Below, one piece after another: positions 1 through 8,423 of a stretch of DNA of 64,000 nt (its first letter is position 1; each line of letters starts with the position of its first letter). The translations under genes were made by a program, and so were the position numbers. Origin of the DNA: JACPUX01 sp964517465 (GTDB taxonomy: Bacteria > Pseudomonadota > Gammaproteobacteria > Burkholderiales > Casimicrobiaceae); the NCBI GenBank assembly GCA_964517465.1, contig CAZFEK010000009.1, positions 26,816 through 90,815 of the forward strand. Reading direction: 5' to 3'. The notes below the pieces were generated by a model. The model made no database searches and was not told where the DNA came from. It saw only the letters and a program-made list of their open reading frames with translations.

Positions 1-1
1 G

Positions 2-817
2 CAGCGCCGCGCGGTCGCACTGCCGCCGCTCAACTCCTCTTTGATCGACAGCCTGTTGGCGCAGGAAAACATTGCGGCCTATTTGCAGGTTTCGGAAACG
101 GCGCCGCAGATCGACCGTGCTTCTTTGTGCGCCTTGTTGGAAAGGGTTTCGGAAATGGCCTGCGAGTTGCCCTGGATGCGGCGCATGCAATTCGATCCCT
201 GCTTGGTCGACGCCGGCGGGGTAAGGGTGCTCAATGTGCGGGTCGAGGTCGCGCAGCACTTCGCGGGGGAAAACCGCTACCGACACATGGCGATCTGCCC
301 CTACCCGGTCCACTTGCTGCGGGAATGGCAACTTTCGGACGGAGCCGCGCTTTGTATAAGGCCGATTCGTCCCGAAGACCGCCAGGGCTTGCAGGTTTTT
401 GTGCGCGCCCTTTCCGATCAAAGCCGATACCTGCGATTTCAATTGAGTCTCAACGAGCTCACGCCCGCAACGCTGGCCCGATTCACGCAAATCGACTACG
501 ACCGCGAAATGGCCCTGGTGGCGCAGGTGGAAGCGGCCGGCGAGCGCAGCCTCATCGGCGACGCCCGGTACACCGTCAACCCCGATGGCGAATCCTGCGA
601 GTTCGGCCTGGTCGTGGCCGAGGACTGGCGTCAGCGCGGTGTTGCCGGGAAGCTGATGCACTGCCTCATGGATGCGGCGCGCGCAAGAGGGCTGCGCTCG
701 ATGCGGGGCGAAGTGCTGGTGGAAAACGAAGCCATGCGCCGCTTGATGTCCAGCCTCGGGTTTGTCGAACAGTCCGGAGCGGATGACGATCTGGTCGAGG
801 TCGTCAAGACGCTTTGA
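2..817 (+). CDS. C-terminal part of ATP-grasp acyl-CoA synthetase fused to GNAT acetyltransferase (5' truncated by window edge)
   Basis: The frame is open from base 2, so the gene begins before the window; only about 270 residues are visible. The first ~75 residues look like the end of the ATP-grasp subdomain of NDP-forming acyl-CoA synthetases (ERVSEMACELPWMRRMQFDP, then a VRVEVA strand). From about residue 115 (IRPIRPEDRQGLQVF) to the end is a GNAT acetyltransferase domain, with the acetyl-CoA loop EDWRQRGVAGKLM. This architecture is that of the Pat/PatZ protein acetyltransferases that acetylate and silence acetyl-CoA synthetase, so a role in lysine acetylation is inferred. The internal TTG at 41 is not needed as a start. 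The following gene is on the opposite strand. Confidence 0.8.
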   Translation, partial: QRRAVALPPLNSSLIDSLLAQENIAAYLQVSETAPQIDRASLCALLERVSEMACELPWMRRMQFDPCLVDAGGVRVLNVRVEVAQHFAGENRYRHMAICPYPVHLLREWQLSDGAALCIRPIRPEDRQGLQVFVRALSDQSRYLRFQLSLNELTPATLARFTQIDYDREMALVAQVEAAGERSLIGDARYTVNPDGESCEFGLVVAEDWRQRGVAGKLMHCLMDAARARGLRSMRGEVLVENEAMRRLMSSLGFVEQSGADDDLVEVVKTL

Positions 818-909
818 GCGGATCTCAGCTCCCGCGACGGGGTGGCGCTTGCCGCAGCTGGGTGGCTCCCGGGCGGCCGCGAAGTGAATGGCGCCGCGCG
901 TGGAATACG

Positions 910-1266
910 CTAGCGAATGCGGCCGCCCCCGCCCGTTTCCCACGGGTCGCGGCGCATCGCCTCGGGCTTGGGCTTGGCGGGGTAAAGTCGGTCGTAGAGC
1001 ACCGAAAGGGCCAGAAGCTCGGTGTATACCTGGGGCGGAAAACCCTGACGGCTATTGCGGTCGGTCATCAGCAGGTTTTGGAAATATTGCCGCGCGGTAT
1101 TGGGTTCGCCCCATAAAGCCACGATGCGCTCGATGATTTGCGGATACTGCTCGGATAGCCGCTGCGGATAGTGCTGCTCGTGTCCCTTGAGCAGGGCGAG
1201 GAGGCGGGAATCCTTGAAGAAGGATTCACTCGCTTGCGGTTTCAGACTGCTCAAATAGTTGTCCAT
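910..1266 (-). CDS. Small conserved hypothetical protein (118 aa)
   Basis: This 118-residue protein begins MDNYLSSLKPQASESFFKDS and has no signal peptide or membrane segment. It is helical and rich in aromatic and basic residues, with a stretch HEQHYPQRLSEQYPQIIERI and a loop GFPPQVYTELLALSVLYDRL. I have the impression of a short conserved betaproteobacterial protein but cannot assign a domain or function. It lies 154 bases downstream of the glutathione S-transferase on the same strand and could be co-transcribed. The basic, glycine-rich C-terminus (TGGGGRIR) may be poorly conserved. Confidence 0.65.
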   Translation of the reverse strand: MDNYLSSLKPQASESFFKDSRLLALLKGHEQHYPQRLSEQYPQIIERIVALWGEPNTARQYFQNLLMTDRNSRQGFPPQVYTELLALSVLYDRLYPAKPKPEAMRRDPWETGGGGRIR

Positions 1267-1420
1267 GTGGCACCTCAGAGCGCATCATTTGGGCGACGAA
1301 ATTTCGACCAGCCTGGCGGCGTTTGGTTTCCACAGAAGGCCGGTCGGCGTGGATTGCCGGCGCCATTGTGCCGAGCGCAGCAGGCGCCGGCAAGGGAAAA
1401 TTGCGCTTTTGGGCGGGGTA

Positions 1421-2032
1421 TCAGACTTGCGGCGGAGCCGAGTCGATGAACGACGGGCGCTTGGAGAGCTTTTCCGCCAGCCGCGCGAGATTGGGGTAGT
1501 CCTCGCGCCAATTCAGCTCAGGGTAGCGAAAATCGAGGTAGCCCAGCGCGCAGCCGGCGCAGATATCGGCCAGCGTGTAGGCGTCGCCGGTGCACCAGGC
1601 TTTGTCGCCCAGATCCAGCGACATGGCGCGGGTGCCCAGCTCGACTTTTTTTTCCTGGCGTTCGATCCACTCCGGACTCTGTTGCCTTGCGGCGCGCTTG
1701 CGTTCGAGAAAGATCGCCGCGACCGCGTCGCAAATGCCGTCGGCGAGGGCCTCCCAGCGGCGAACTTGGATGCGCTGCCGATTGGGTTCAGGGATGAGGC
1801 GGCTGACCGGACTCACCGTGTCCAGATATTCCACGATCACGCGGGAGTCGTATACCGCGGTGCCGTCTTCCATCAACAGGACGGGAATCTTGCCTAGCGG
1901 ATTATGCTCCGAGACCTTGCTGGCGGGTTCCCAAGGCGAATCCACCACCAGGGTGTACTCGATCTTTTTTTCGGCCAGTGCGACGCGAACCTTGCGGGCG
2001 TAAGGGCTGGTGAGTGAGGCGAGAAGTTTCAT
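1421..2032 (-). CDS. Glutathione S-transferase family protein
   Basis: 203 residues. The N-terminal thioredoxin-like domain starts MKLLASLTSPYARKVRVAL, with the typical 'SPYARKVR' active-site loop in which Ser or Tyr stabilises the glutathione thiolate. The cis-proline and gamma-Glu recognition region follow as GKIPVLLMEDGTAVYDSRVI. The C-terminal helical domain carries the N-capping box segment YTLADICAGCALGYLDFR. Overall this resembles the YibF-like subgroup of cytosolic GSTs. The likely role is glutathione conjugation or thiol chemistry; the substrate is unknown. The start at 2032 is fixed by the conserved N-terminus. The 145 bases between this gene and purB form a divergent promoter region. 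Confidence 0.9.
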   Translation of the reverse strand: MKLLASLTSPYARKVRVALAEKKIEYTLVVDSPWEPASKVSEHNPLGKIPVLLMEDGTAVYDSRVIVEYLDTVSPVSRLIPEPNRQRIQVRRWEALADGICDAVAAIFLERKRAARQQSPEWIERQEKKVELGTRAMSLDLGDKAWCTGDAYTLADICAGCALGYLDFRYPELNWREDYPNLARLAEKLSKRPSFIDSAPPQV

Positions 2033-2189
2033 CTTGGTTTCTGGAAGAAAAGCGGCGGCAGTATAACATATTGCGTCGCACCATCGGCTTTGCCCAGGCC
2101 CCTAAGGGAGCTTGCAAGCGGCCATGGGCGCGGTTCTGGGGCCGGTTTCCGCGCATGATAAAATAGCCAATTTCAGCATGGCTGCAACG

Positions 2190-3566
2190 ATGACAACGGC
2201 CGCATTTTCCCCGCTATTGGCGCTTTCTCCGCTCGACGGCCGCTACCACGGCAAGGTCGCGGCGCTTTCCCAGCACTTCAGCGAATTCGCTCTGATGCGC
2301 TATCGCGTGGAGGTCGAGCTGGCATGGCTCATCGCCCTGGGCGATGAGCCGGCGATTCCCGAGGTCCCGCCTTTCGGGGCGGAGACCCGCAAGGCAATGG
2401 CGGCGCTGGTGCGGGGTTTTTCGGTCGCCGATGCCGAGGCGATCAAAACCATCGAGCGGGAAACCAATCACGACGTCAAGGCGGTCGAATACTGGCTCAA
2501 AGAGGCGCTGGCCGGACAGTCGGAGGTCTCGCGGGTGTCCGAGTTCATTCACTTCTCGTGCACCTCAGAGGATATCAACAATCTTTCTCATGCCCTGATG
2601 CTTAGGGAATCGCGGAGCGCGGTGCTGGTTCCGGCCTTGCAAAAGATCGCCGATCAATTGCGCGCGCTTGCCCACCAGCATGCCGACCTGCCGATGCTGG
2701 CGCGCACCCACGGGCAAGCAGCGACCCCAACCACGCTGGGCAAGGAGATGGCCAACGTTGTCGCCCGCTTGGAGCGGCAAATCGCCGCGATAACCCAGGC
2801 GCCCTCCTTGGGCAAGATCAACGGCGCCACCGGCAGTTTTAATGCGCATATGGCGGCTTACCCGGAGGTGGATTGGGAGGCGCTCGCTCGGCGAGTGGTG
2901 GAGGGTTTGGGCCTCGCCTACAATCCGCTGACGACCCAGATCGAGCCGCACGACTATATGGCGGAATTGTTTGATGCCTACGCGCGGGCCAATACCATCT
3001 TGATCGATCTCGATCGCGATCTGTGGGGCTACATTTCCTTGGGCTATTTTCGCCAGAGGCTCAAGGCCGGTGAGGTGGGCTCCAGCACCATGCCGCACAA
3101 GGTCAATCCCATCGATTTCGAGAATTCAGAAGGAAACCTCGGTCTGGCCAACGCGCTTCTGCGCCACTTGGCGGAGAAGCTGCCGATCTCCCGCTGGCAA
3201 CGCGATCTCACCGATTCCACCGTGCTGCGAAACATGGGGGTGGCCTTGGGATATTGCCTCTTGGGTTATGTTTCGTGTTCGCAAGGCTTGGGTAAGCTCG
3301 CCGTCGACCCTGAGCGTCTCGCCGCTGATCTCGAAGCCAATTGGGAAGTGCTGGCGGAGCCCATTCAAACGGTGATGCGGCGCTATGGCGTCGCCAATCC
3401 TTACGAGCAGTTGAAAGACCTCACCCGCGGCAAGAAACTGTCTGCTGCCACTTTTCACGCCTTTATCGATACCTTGGATTTGCCCGAGGCGGAAAAAGCT
3501 CGGCTCAAAGCGCTCAGCCCGGGGAGTTATCTGGGGATGGCAGCCACGCTGGCGCGCCGGGTTTGA
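2190..3566 (+). CDS. purB: Adenylosuccinate lyase
   Basis: PurB cleaves SAICAR to AICAR and adenylosuccinate to AMP in purine synthesis. The protein aligns throughout with the E. coli-type enzyme: SPLDGRYHGKVAALSQHFSE near the start, IKTIERETNHDVKAVEYWLK, SEFIHFSCTSEDINNLSHAL, and the fumarase/aspartase signature GSSTMPHKVNPIDFEN with the catalytic serine loop. The length of about 458 residues is normal. Two close ATGs are possible (2178 MAATMTTA and 2190 MTTAAFSP); neither has a strong Shine-Dalgarno. The longer frame from 2112 is not homologous. An imperfect hairpin AAGCCC...GGGCTT (3635-3660) lies downstream, before the convergent bcp. Confidence 0.97.
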   Translation: MTTAAFSPLLALSPLDGRYHGKVAALSQHFSEFALMRYRVEVELAWLIALGDEPAIPEVPPFGAETRKAMAALVRGFSVADAEAIKTIERETNHDVKAVEYWLKEALAGQSEVSRVSEFIHFSCTSEDINNLSHALMLRESRSAVLVPALQKIADQLRALAHQHADLPMLARTHGQAATPTTLGKEMANVVARLERQIAAITQAPSLGKINGATGSFNAHMAAYPEVDWEALARRVVEGLGLAYNPLTTQIEPHDYMAELFDAYARANTILIDLDRDLWGYISLGYFRQRLKAGEVGSSTMPHKVNPIDFENSEGNLGLANALLRHLAEKLPISRWQRDLTDSTVLRNMGVALGYCLLGYVSCSQGLGKLAVDPERLAADLEANWEVLAEPIQTVMRRYGVANPYEQLKDLTRGKKLSAATFHAFIDTLDLPEAEKARLKALSPGSYLGMAATLARRV

Positions 3567-3675
3567 CCTTGGCGGGGCTGTGCCCGCCGCGAAAACCAAA
3601 CTGCTTCGCGCGGCCCGGATAGCGCCGGTCCCGCAAGCCCTGCCTTGGGCGGACGGGCTTTCTAGCGCTTGATTC

Positions 3676-4134
3676 TCAGACGGCGAGTTTCCTCACCGCG
3701 GCAAGCACTTCCTCGGCGTGACCGGGCACCTTGACCCCGCGCCATTGCTGCGCCAAACGACCTTGAGCGTCGATCAGGAAAGTGCTGCGCTCGATGCCGC
3801 GCACTGGTTTGCCGTACATGTTCTTCATTTTGATCACGGCAAATTGCGTGCAAAGTTTCTCTTCGGCATCGGACAGAAGCGCAAACGGAAAATCGTACTT
3901 GGCGCGAAAGTTCTCGTGGGATTTGATGCCGTCTCGTGAAACCCCCGCGATCACGCACTTCAGTTTGGTGAACTCGGGGTAGAGCTCGCGAAAGGCGATG
4001 CCCTCGTTGGTGCAGCCCGGGGTGCTGTCCTTGGGGTAGAAATAGAGCACGACCGGGTGTCCGCGATGTTCGGACAACCGAAACTCGCGGTTGCCGGTTG
4101 CGGGCAGCGAGAAATCGGCAATGGCGGATGACAT
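3676..4134 (-). CDS. bcp: Thioredoxin-dependent peroxiredoxin, Bcp/PrxQ family
   Basis: About 152 residues, reducing H2O2 and organic peroxides in the cytoplasm. The fold signature is clear: VVLYFYPKDSTPGCTNEG carries the peroxidatic Cys in the PxxxTxxC context, followed by GVSRDGIKSHENFRAKYDFP and the late segment ERSTFLID. E. coli Bcp has a resolving Cys five residues after the peroxidatic one; here that position is Ile (GCTNEGIAF), so this is a one-Cys-style member or uses another partner. The start was set at the ATG giving MSSAIADFSLPA; an in-frame ATG 15 bases upstream is less likely. It is the last gene of the arn cluster, 11 bases after arnD. Confidence 0.92.
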   Translation of the reverse strand: MSSAIADFSLPATGNREFRLSEHRGHPVVLYFYPKDSTPGCTNEGIAFRELYPEFTKLKCVIAGVSRDGIKSHENFRAKYDFPFALLSDAEEKLCTQFAVIKMKNMYGKPVRGIERSTFLIDAQGRLAQQWRGVKVPGHAEEVLAAVRKLAV

Positions 4135-4145
4135 ATCCTTCCTCC

Positions 4146-5192
4146 TCATGCGGTGAGCGGTGTCGCCATGGGCGGGGCGGCAGCAAAAGCTCGATCTTCG
4201 ATCGTCGCGGCGGGCGCCAGAAATTCCTCCCCCTGCAGCAGCAAGGCTCCCGAACGTCCGGGAATTTCGCCCCAGAGGAGCTCGTGCCGCGGCAAGTCGG
4301 TGGGCACCTGGCGCTCGAACAGCCGGCGCAAAGCGACCGCGGTGCGCCCTTGCGCCTGCCAGCCTTGCATCAGCCGTTCGAAAACAGGAAGAAGTTTCTG
4401 TCCTTCGAGCTCGGCGTGCAGCGTGAATACGTGGTCGCGCTCGGGCTCAAGCGCGGTGCGATCGAGGAGGTGTTCCGCGACGTTGGCTTCGGTAATCCCG
4501 TTCAAGCCGATCAATTCGTCGAGTGTGGGCAAGGTGGTTGGAATCTGCGGGCAGTGGATGACTTCGGCCCGCCATAGCGGCAGAAACGGGCTGCAACCGC
4601 GGCAATCGGAGGCGTAATCGAAGCCCAGGCGTTGGGTGAGCCGCAAAGCCTGGGCATTCATTTGCCAGCCGGCGGCGCCATGCACGCGCGGCGCTTCGCC
4701 AAAAATCGCGGTGAATCGTTCCACCGCTTTTTGCATTTGTGCCAGAGTCCAAGCTTCGTCGGCATGCGCCACGCCATCCTGCCATTGCACATGGTCCCAA
4801 CAATGCACGCCCACTTCGAATCCGGCGTCGCGTGCGGCAAGCATTTCTCGCCGCGCGGCGCGACCGATATCCGGTCCGGGCAGCAAGGTGCCATAAAGCA
4901 GGGTCTTCAAACCGTAATGTTCGAGCACCGAGGTTCGGCCCACTTTGTTCAGAAATCCGGGCCGAAAGGCGCGCCGAAGGGCGCGCCCGGTATGATCCGG
5001 GCCGAGGCTGAACAAAAAAGTGGCGCCCGCGCCGCGGCGCTGCAACGCCTCGATCAAGCTCGGAACACCCTCGCGGGTGCCGCGCAAAGTGTCCACATCA
5101 ATCTTGAGGGCGATGCGGCCGGGGGCCAGGCAAAGTCCTTCCGGGTGCTGCGGGGTGGGCGGTGCGGCCTCCCCGGCCGTCTCGGAGCGCAT
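4146..5192 (-). CDS. arnD: Undecaprenyl-phosphate 4-deoxy-4-formamido-L-arabinose deformylase ArnD
   Basis: A NodB/polysaccharide-deacetylase-fold enzyme of about 348 residues. It would remove the formyl group from undecaprenyl-phosphate-L-Ara4FN at the inner membrane. Visible metal and catalytic elements are the first Asp in IALKIDVDTLRG and the HCWDH motif for the two histidine ligands (GFEVGVHCWDHVQWQ), followed by RVHGAAGWQMN, where ArnD proteins carry a conserved tryptophan. The start is taken as ATG at 5192; an in-frame TTG at 5204 would overlap the stop of the upstream dehydrogenase (TTGA) and is possible. Position after the two arnA genes fits its place in the pathway. Confidence 0.93.
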   Translation of the reverse strand: MRSETAGEAAPPTPQHPEGLCLAPGRIALKIDVDTLRGTREGVPSLIEALQRRGAGATFLFSLGPDHTGRALRRAFRPGFLNKVGRTSVLEHYGLKTLLYGTLLPGPDIGRAARREMLAARDAGFEVGVHCWDHVQWQDGVAHADEAWTLAQMQKAVERFTAIFGEAPRVHGAAGWQMNAQALRLTQRLGFDYASDCRGCSPFLPLWRAEVIHCPQIPTTLPTLDELIGLNGITEANVAEHLLDRTALEPERDHVFTLHAELEGQKLLPVFERLMQGWQAQGRTAVALRRLFERQVPTDLPRHELLWGEIPGRSGALLLQGEEFLAPAATIEDRAFAAAPPMATPLTA

Positions 5193-5200
5193 CTTGACGC

Positions 5201-6244
5201 TCAATCGACCAAGCGGCGCGCTTGGGCGACATCGCCCCGGTAGGCGTCGAAAATCCGGCGCAAGGCTTCATCCATCCCCACGCTAGGGCTCCAGTCCAGG
5301 TCGCGGGCGGTGTTGGCGATTTTAGGAACTCGGTTCTGGACGTCTTGGTAACCTTTGCCGTAATAGTCGTCGGCCGTGGTGTCGACGATTTGGACCTGGT
5401 TTGCGCTGTCGCGGTATTCGGGGTAGCGCATCGCCAGCTCGAGCATCATGGTGGCGAGCTCGCGCACCGAGTAGTTGTTGGCCGGGTTGCCGATGTTGTA
5501 GATCTGGCCGCTGGCCACGCCGTTTTCGTTGGCGATGATTTTCATCAGCGCCGCGATGCCGTCGTCGATGTAAGTGAAAGCGCGCTTCTGGGTGCCGCCG
5601 TCCACCAGCTTGATCGGTTCTCCGCGCACGATGTGCCCCAGGAACTGGGTGATGACGCGCGAGCTGCCTTCCTTGGGCGTGTTGATCGAATCGAGTCCGG
5701 CGCCGATCCAATTGAAGGGCCGGAAAAGCGTGAAATCGAGACCCTGCTCCATGCCATAGGCCCAGATGACGCGGTCCATCAATTGCTTGGCGCAGGAGTA
5801 GATCCACCGCGGCTTGTTGATCGGCCCGAGCACCAGCTCGGACAAATCGGGATCGAATTCCCCGTCGCGGCACATGCCGTACACTTCCGAAGTCGAGGGA
5901 AAAATGATGCGCTTCTTGTGTTTGACGCAGGAGCGAACGATCGGCAGATTGGCCTCGAAGTCGAGTTCGAATACGCGCAGCGGCTCGCGGACGTAGGTGG
6001 CCGGCGTGGCGATGGCCACCAAAGGCAGCACCGTATCGCATTTCTTGATGTGATATTCGATCCACTCGCGATTGATGGTGATGTCGCCTTCGAAAAAATG
6101 GAAACGCGGTTCGAGGAGCAAATCGGCGATGCGCTCGGTCTGCATGTCCATGCCGTATATTTCCCAGTCAGTGCTGGCGATGATGCGCTGGGAGAGATGG
6201 TGGCCGATGAAGCCGTTGACGCCGAGAATCAGGATTTTTTTCAT
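5201..6244 (-). CDS. arnA: UDP-glucuronate oxidative decarboxylase, stand-alone ArnA C-terminal domain
   Basis: 347 residues corresponding to the C-terminal half of E. coli ArnA, which oxidises and decarboxylates UDP-glucuronate to UDP-Ara4O. It is a short-chain epimerase/dehydrogenase: Rossmann motif ILGVNGFIGHHLS at the N-terminus, FPSTSEVYG with the catalytic Ser and Glu, the YSCAK pair (YxxxK), and GTQKRAFTYIDDG containing the Arg important for decarboxylation in ArnA. The ATG at 6244 gives the standard MKKILILGVNG start; the upstream in-frame extension has no homology. The formyltransferase half is a separate gene upstream, with a 297-base gap between them. Confidence 0.95.
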   Translation of the reverse strand: MKKILILGVNGFIGHHLSQRIIASTDWEIYGMDMQTERIADLLLEPRFHFFEGDITINREWIEYHIKKCDTVLPLVAIATPATYVREPLRVFELDFEANLPIVRSCVKHKKRIIFPSTSEVYGMCRDGEFDPDLSELVLGPINKPRWIYSCAKQLMDRVIWAYGMEQGLDFTLFRPFNWIGAGLDSINTPKEGSSRVITQFLGHIVRGEPIKLVDGGTQKRAFTYIDDGIAALMKIIANENGVASGQIYNIGNPANNYSVRELATMMLELAMRYPEYRDSANQVQIVDTTADDYYGKGYQDVQNRVPKIANTARDLDWSPSVGMDEALRRIFDAYRGDVAQARRLVD

Positions 6245-6299
6245 GCGCGCAAGAGCGCCGCGGTGATCGGGTTCGGCGCAAACTGTAGAAGGCGAGATT

Positions 6300-6531
6300 C
6301 TACCCCTTGGGGCAGGACTCGGCCACGCGAGCGAGTGCCGTCGCGTCGAGTGCGGGCAGCAGAATGCTCTCTTCGAGGGCGAAGTGGGCGGCGAGTTCGG
6401 CCGCATACCCTAGGCCGCGCTGCTTGCGCGCCCCCACTCAGCCTCGCTAAGTCGGCCTTGGCGCCCTGTTTGGCTTGCCTGGCGAGGGACGGCACGGACT
6501 GATGGCGGCGCGATAGCGGCTGAGTTACCGG
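6300..6531 (-). pseudogene. Degraded hemerythrin-like gene remnant
   Basis: The gap between the two arnA genes is not featureless. Read on the minus strand, bases 6531 to about 6432 encode PLSRRHQSVPSLARQAKQGA without a start codon. After a frame change, 6437-6300 encodes a 45-codon piece ending AELAAHFALEESILLPALDA...CPKG and a stop. The HFALEE..LPAL pattern is the HHE-type second helix of hemerythrin domains (H...EE..LP), and RRHQ would match the first iron-ligand helix. Both helices are present but in different frames, and the second half of the domain is missing, so this is read as a frameshifted, truncated relic. The assignment rests on short motifs only. Confidence 0.45.
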
Positions 6532-6541
6532 CCACGCGCCG

Positions 6542-7468
6542 TCAGCTGGGCAGCGGCAGCGGCGCCATGCCGTAGCGCTTGGCGAATTCGGGCGCCGATA
6601 CCGGCAGGCCGGCGATTTCAAGCGCCAGCAGTTCCAACAGACCGCCGCCGCCGCAATGCGCCAGGAGGCGGCCGTCCTGTACTTGCAGTGCGGGCACCAG
6701 GCTCGCGGGCTTGGTGGTGTCCCGGACACGGGTGCGCAGGATTCGCGCGCGGGAACCGGCCACCGATGTGGTGGCCCCGGGGTAGGGCGGGGCGACAGCG
6801 CGCACCAAATCGTGAATCGATCTGGCGCTTTGTTGCCAGTCGATTTCGCCGTCTTCGGGTTTGCGTCCGCCGAAATAGGATCCCGCGCTCAAGTCTTGAA
6901 CCCGGCGCGGAGCGGTCCCGGCGATCAAGGCGGGCAGCACCTCGTAGAGCGCCAGTTCGGCGGCCACGGTCACTTTGTCGAAAACTTCCTTTGCCGTGTC
7001 ATCGGGCAGTATCGGCACCGCGCGCTGGGCCACGATGTCTCCGGCATCGGCTTTGGCGGTCATGTAGTGCAAGGTGGCCCCGGTTTCGGTGGCCCCATGG
7101 ATGACCGCCCAGTTCACCGGAACCCGGCCGCGGAACTTGGGCAGCAGCGAACCGTGCATATTGAGCGCGCCGCTCTTGGGCGCGGCAAGCAAGGCTTCGC
7201 CCAGTAGATGGCGGTAATAGAAAGAAAACACGAAGTCCGGCGCGAGATCGACGACTTGACGCACCAGCGCCTCGGCATTGGGGTCTTGCGGCACGACGCA
7301 GGGAAGATTACATTCGGCCGCCACCTTGGCGACGCTGTCGAACCAAATCGTTTCTTGGGGTGAATCGGTGTGCGTGACCACCAGCGCCACCTCGACCCCG
7401 CGGGCGAGCAGGGTGCGCAGGCAGCGCACGCCGACATTGTGGTAGGCGAAGACGACGGCTCGGGCCAA
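6542..7468 (-). CDS. arnA: UDP-4-amino-4-deoxy-L-arabinose formyltransferase, stand-alone ArnA N-terminal domain
   Basis: 308 residues matching the N-terminal half of E. coli ArnA, which formylates UDP-L-Ara4N using 10-formyl-tetrahydrofolate. The catalytic trio is visible: Asn and His in LNMHGSLLPKFRGRVPVNWA, and Asp in AKADAGDIVAQ. A C-terminal Fmt-type OB subdomain follows (residues about 200-300). The start is a TTG at 7468, giving LARAVVFAYHNVGVR and preceded by AAGGG at suitable spacing inside the end of arnC; there is one base between the arnC stop and this start. The longer frame to 7654 lies inside arnC and is rejected. Confidence 0.93.
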   Translation of the reverse strand: MARAVVFAYHNVGVRCLRTLLARGVEVALVVTHTDSPQETIWFDSVAKVAAECNLPCVVPQDPNAEALVRQVVDLAPDFVFSFYYRHLLGEALLAAPKSGALNMHGSLLPKFRGRVPVNWAVIHGATETGATLHYMTAKADAGDIVAQRAVPILPDDTAKEVFDKVTVAAELALYEVLPALIAGTAPRRVQDLSAGSYFGGRKPEDGEIDWQQSARSIHDLVRAVAPPYPGATTSVAGSRARILRTRVRDTTKPASLVPALQVQDGRLLAHCGGGGLLELLALEIAGLPVSAPEFAKRYGMAPLPLPS

Positions 7469-7469
7469 A

Positions 7470-8423
7470 TCAATTCCCTTCGTCGGGGGGCGGCTGCTCC
7501 AGGACCGCCCGGATGACGAAACGCGGCCGGTTGCGCACTTGCTGGTAGATGCGCCCGACATATTCGCCCACCAACCCGATGCCAAAAAGCAGAATGCCGA
7601 TGAGCAAGAAGGTGATGGCAAAAAGCGTGAACACACCTTCCGCCTCCGGGCCAACGACCAGCCGGCGTGCGACGAGGTAAATCACGAAAACGCCGGAGAA
7701 CAGGCTCAAGATGATGCCGAAAAGCGAAAACATCTGCAGCGGCACCAGTGAGAAGCCGGTCACCAAATCGAAGTTCAGCCGGATGAGCTTGTAGAGCGAA
7801 TACTTCGATTCTCCGGCGGAGCGCTCTTCGTGCCCGACCACGACCTCCGTGGGAGAGTGGGCGTAGGTATAGGCCAATGCCGGGATATAGGTGCTCACTT
7901 CGCGGCTCGCGACGATGGCGCGGACGATGTCGCGGCTATAGGCGCGCAGCATGCAGCCCTGATCGGTCATTCGAATCCGAGTCAGACGCTCGCGCAGCCG
8001 GTTCATGGCTTTGGACGCGAGATGCCGCCAGAGGGTGTCTTCGCGGGTGCGCCGAATGCTGCCCACGTAGTCGTGGCCTCGATCCATGGCTTCGATCAGT
8101 TTGGCAATGTCTTCCGGCGGGTTCTGCAAATCGGCGTCGAGGGTGATGATGCGCTCGCCCCGGCAGTGTTCGAAGCCGGCCATGATGGCCATGTGCTGGC
8201 CATAGTTGCCGTTGAACAGGATAACGCGGGTCACCTCGGGGCGGGCGAGAAATTGATCTTTGAGCAGTGCTGCCGAGCGGTCGCGGCTGCCGTCGTTGAT
8301 GAAGATGATTTCGTAGCTCGTGCGCAAAGCGTCGAGCGCGGGATAAAGTCGCGCAAAGAGCGCGGCCAGCCCCGCCTCTTCGTTGAAGACGGGGATCACC
8401 ACCGAGACTTGGGGTTCCTTCAT
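7470..8423 (-). CDS. arnC: Undecaprenyl-phosphate 4-deoxy-4-formamido-L-arabinose transferase ArnC
   Basis: 317-residue family 2 glycosyltransferase that moves L-Ara4FN from UDP to undecaprenyl phosphate on the cytoplasmic face of the inner membrane. The GT-A domain begins VSVVIPVFNEEAGL and has the nucleotide/metal motif TLDADLQNPPEDI. Two C-terminal transmembrane segments are obvious: one around VPLQMFSLFGIILSLFSGVF and one around TLFAITFLLIGILLFGIGLV. The ATG at 8423 overlaps the arnB stop as ATGA, indicating translational coupling. The length matches ArnC of enterobacteria (about 322). Confidence 0.95.
   Translation of the reverse strand: MKEPQVSVVIPVFNEEAGLAALFARLYPALDALRTSYEIIFINDGSRDRSAALLKDQFLARPEVTRVILFNGNYGQHMAIMAGFEHCRGERIITLDADLQNPPEDIAKLIEAMDRGHDYVGSIRRTREDTLWRHLASKAMNRLRERLTRIRMTDQGCMLRAYSRDIVRAIVASREVSTYIPALAYTYAHSPTEVVVGHEERSAGESKYSLYKLIRLNFDLVTGFSLVPLQMFSLFGIILSLFSGVFVIYLVARRLVVGPEAEGVFTLFAITFLLIGILLFGIGLVGEYVGRIYQQVRNRPRFVIRAVLEQPPPDEGN

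Noticed and set aside
5222..6502. A 426-codon plus-strand frame opposite the arnA dehydrogenase
   Set aside because: Antisense shadow; no recognisable domain, while the minus strand gives a full SDR protein.
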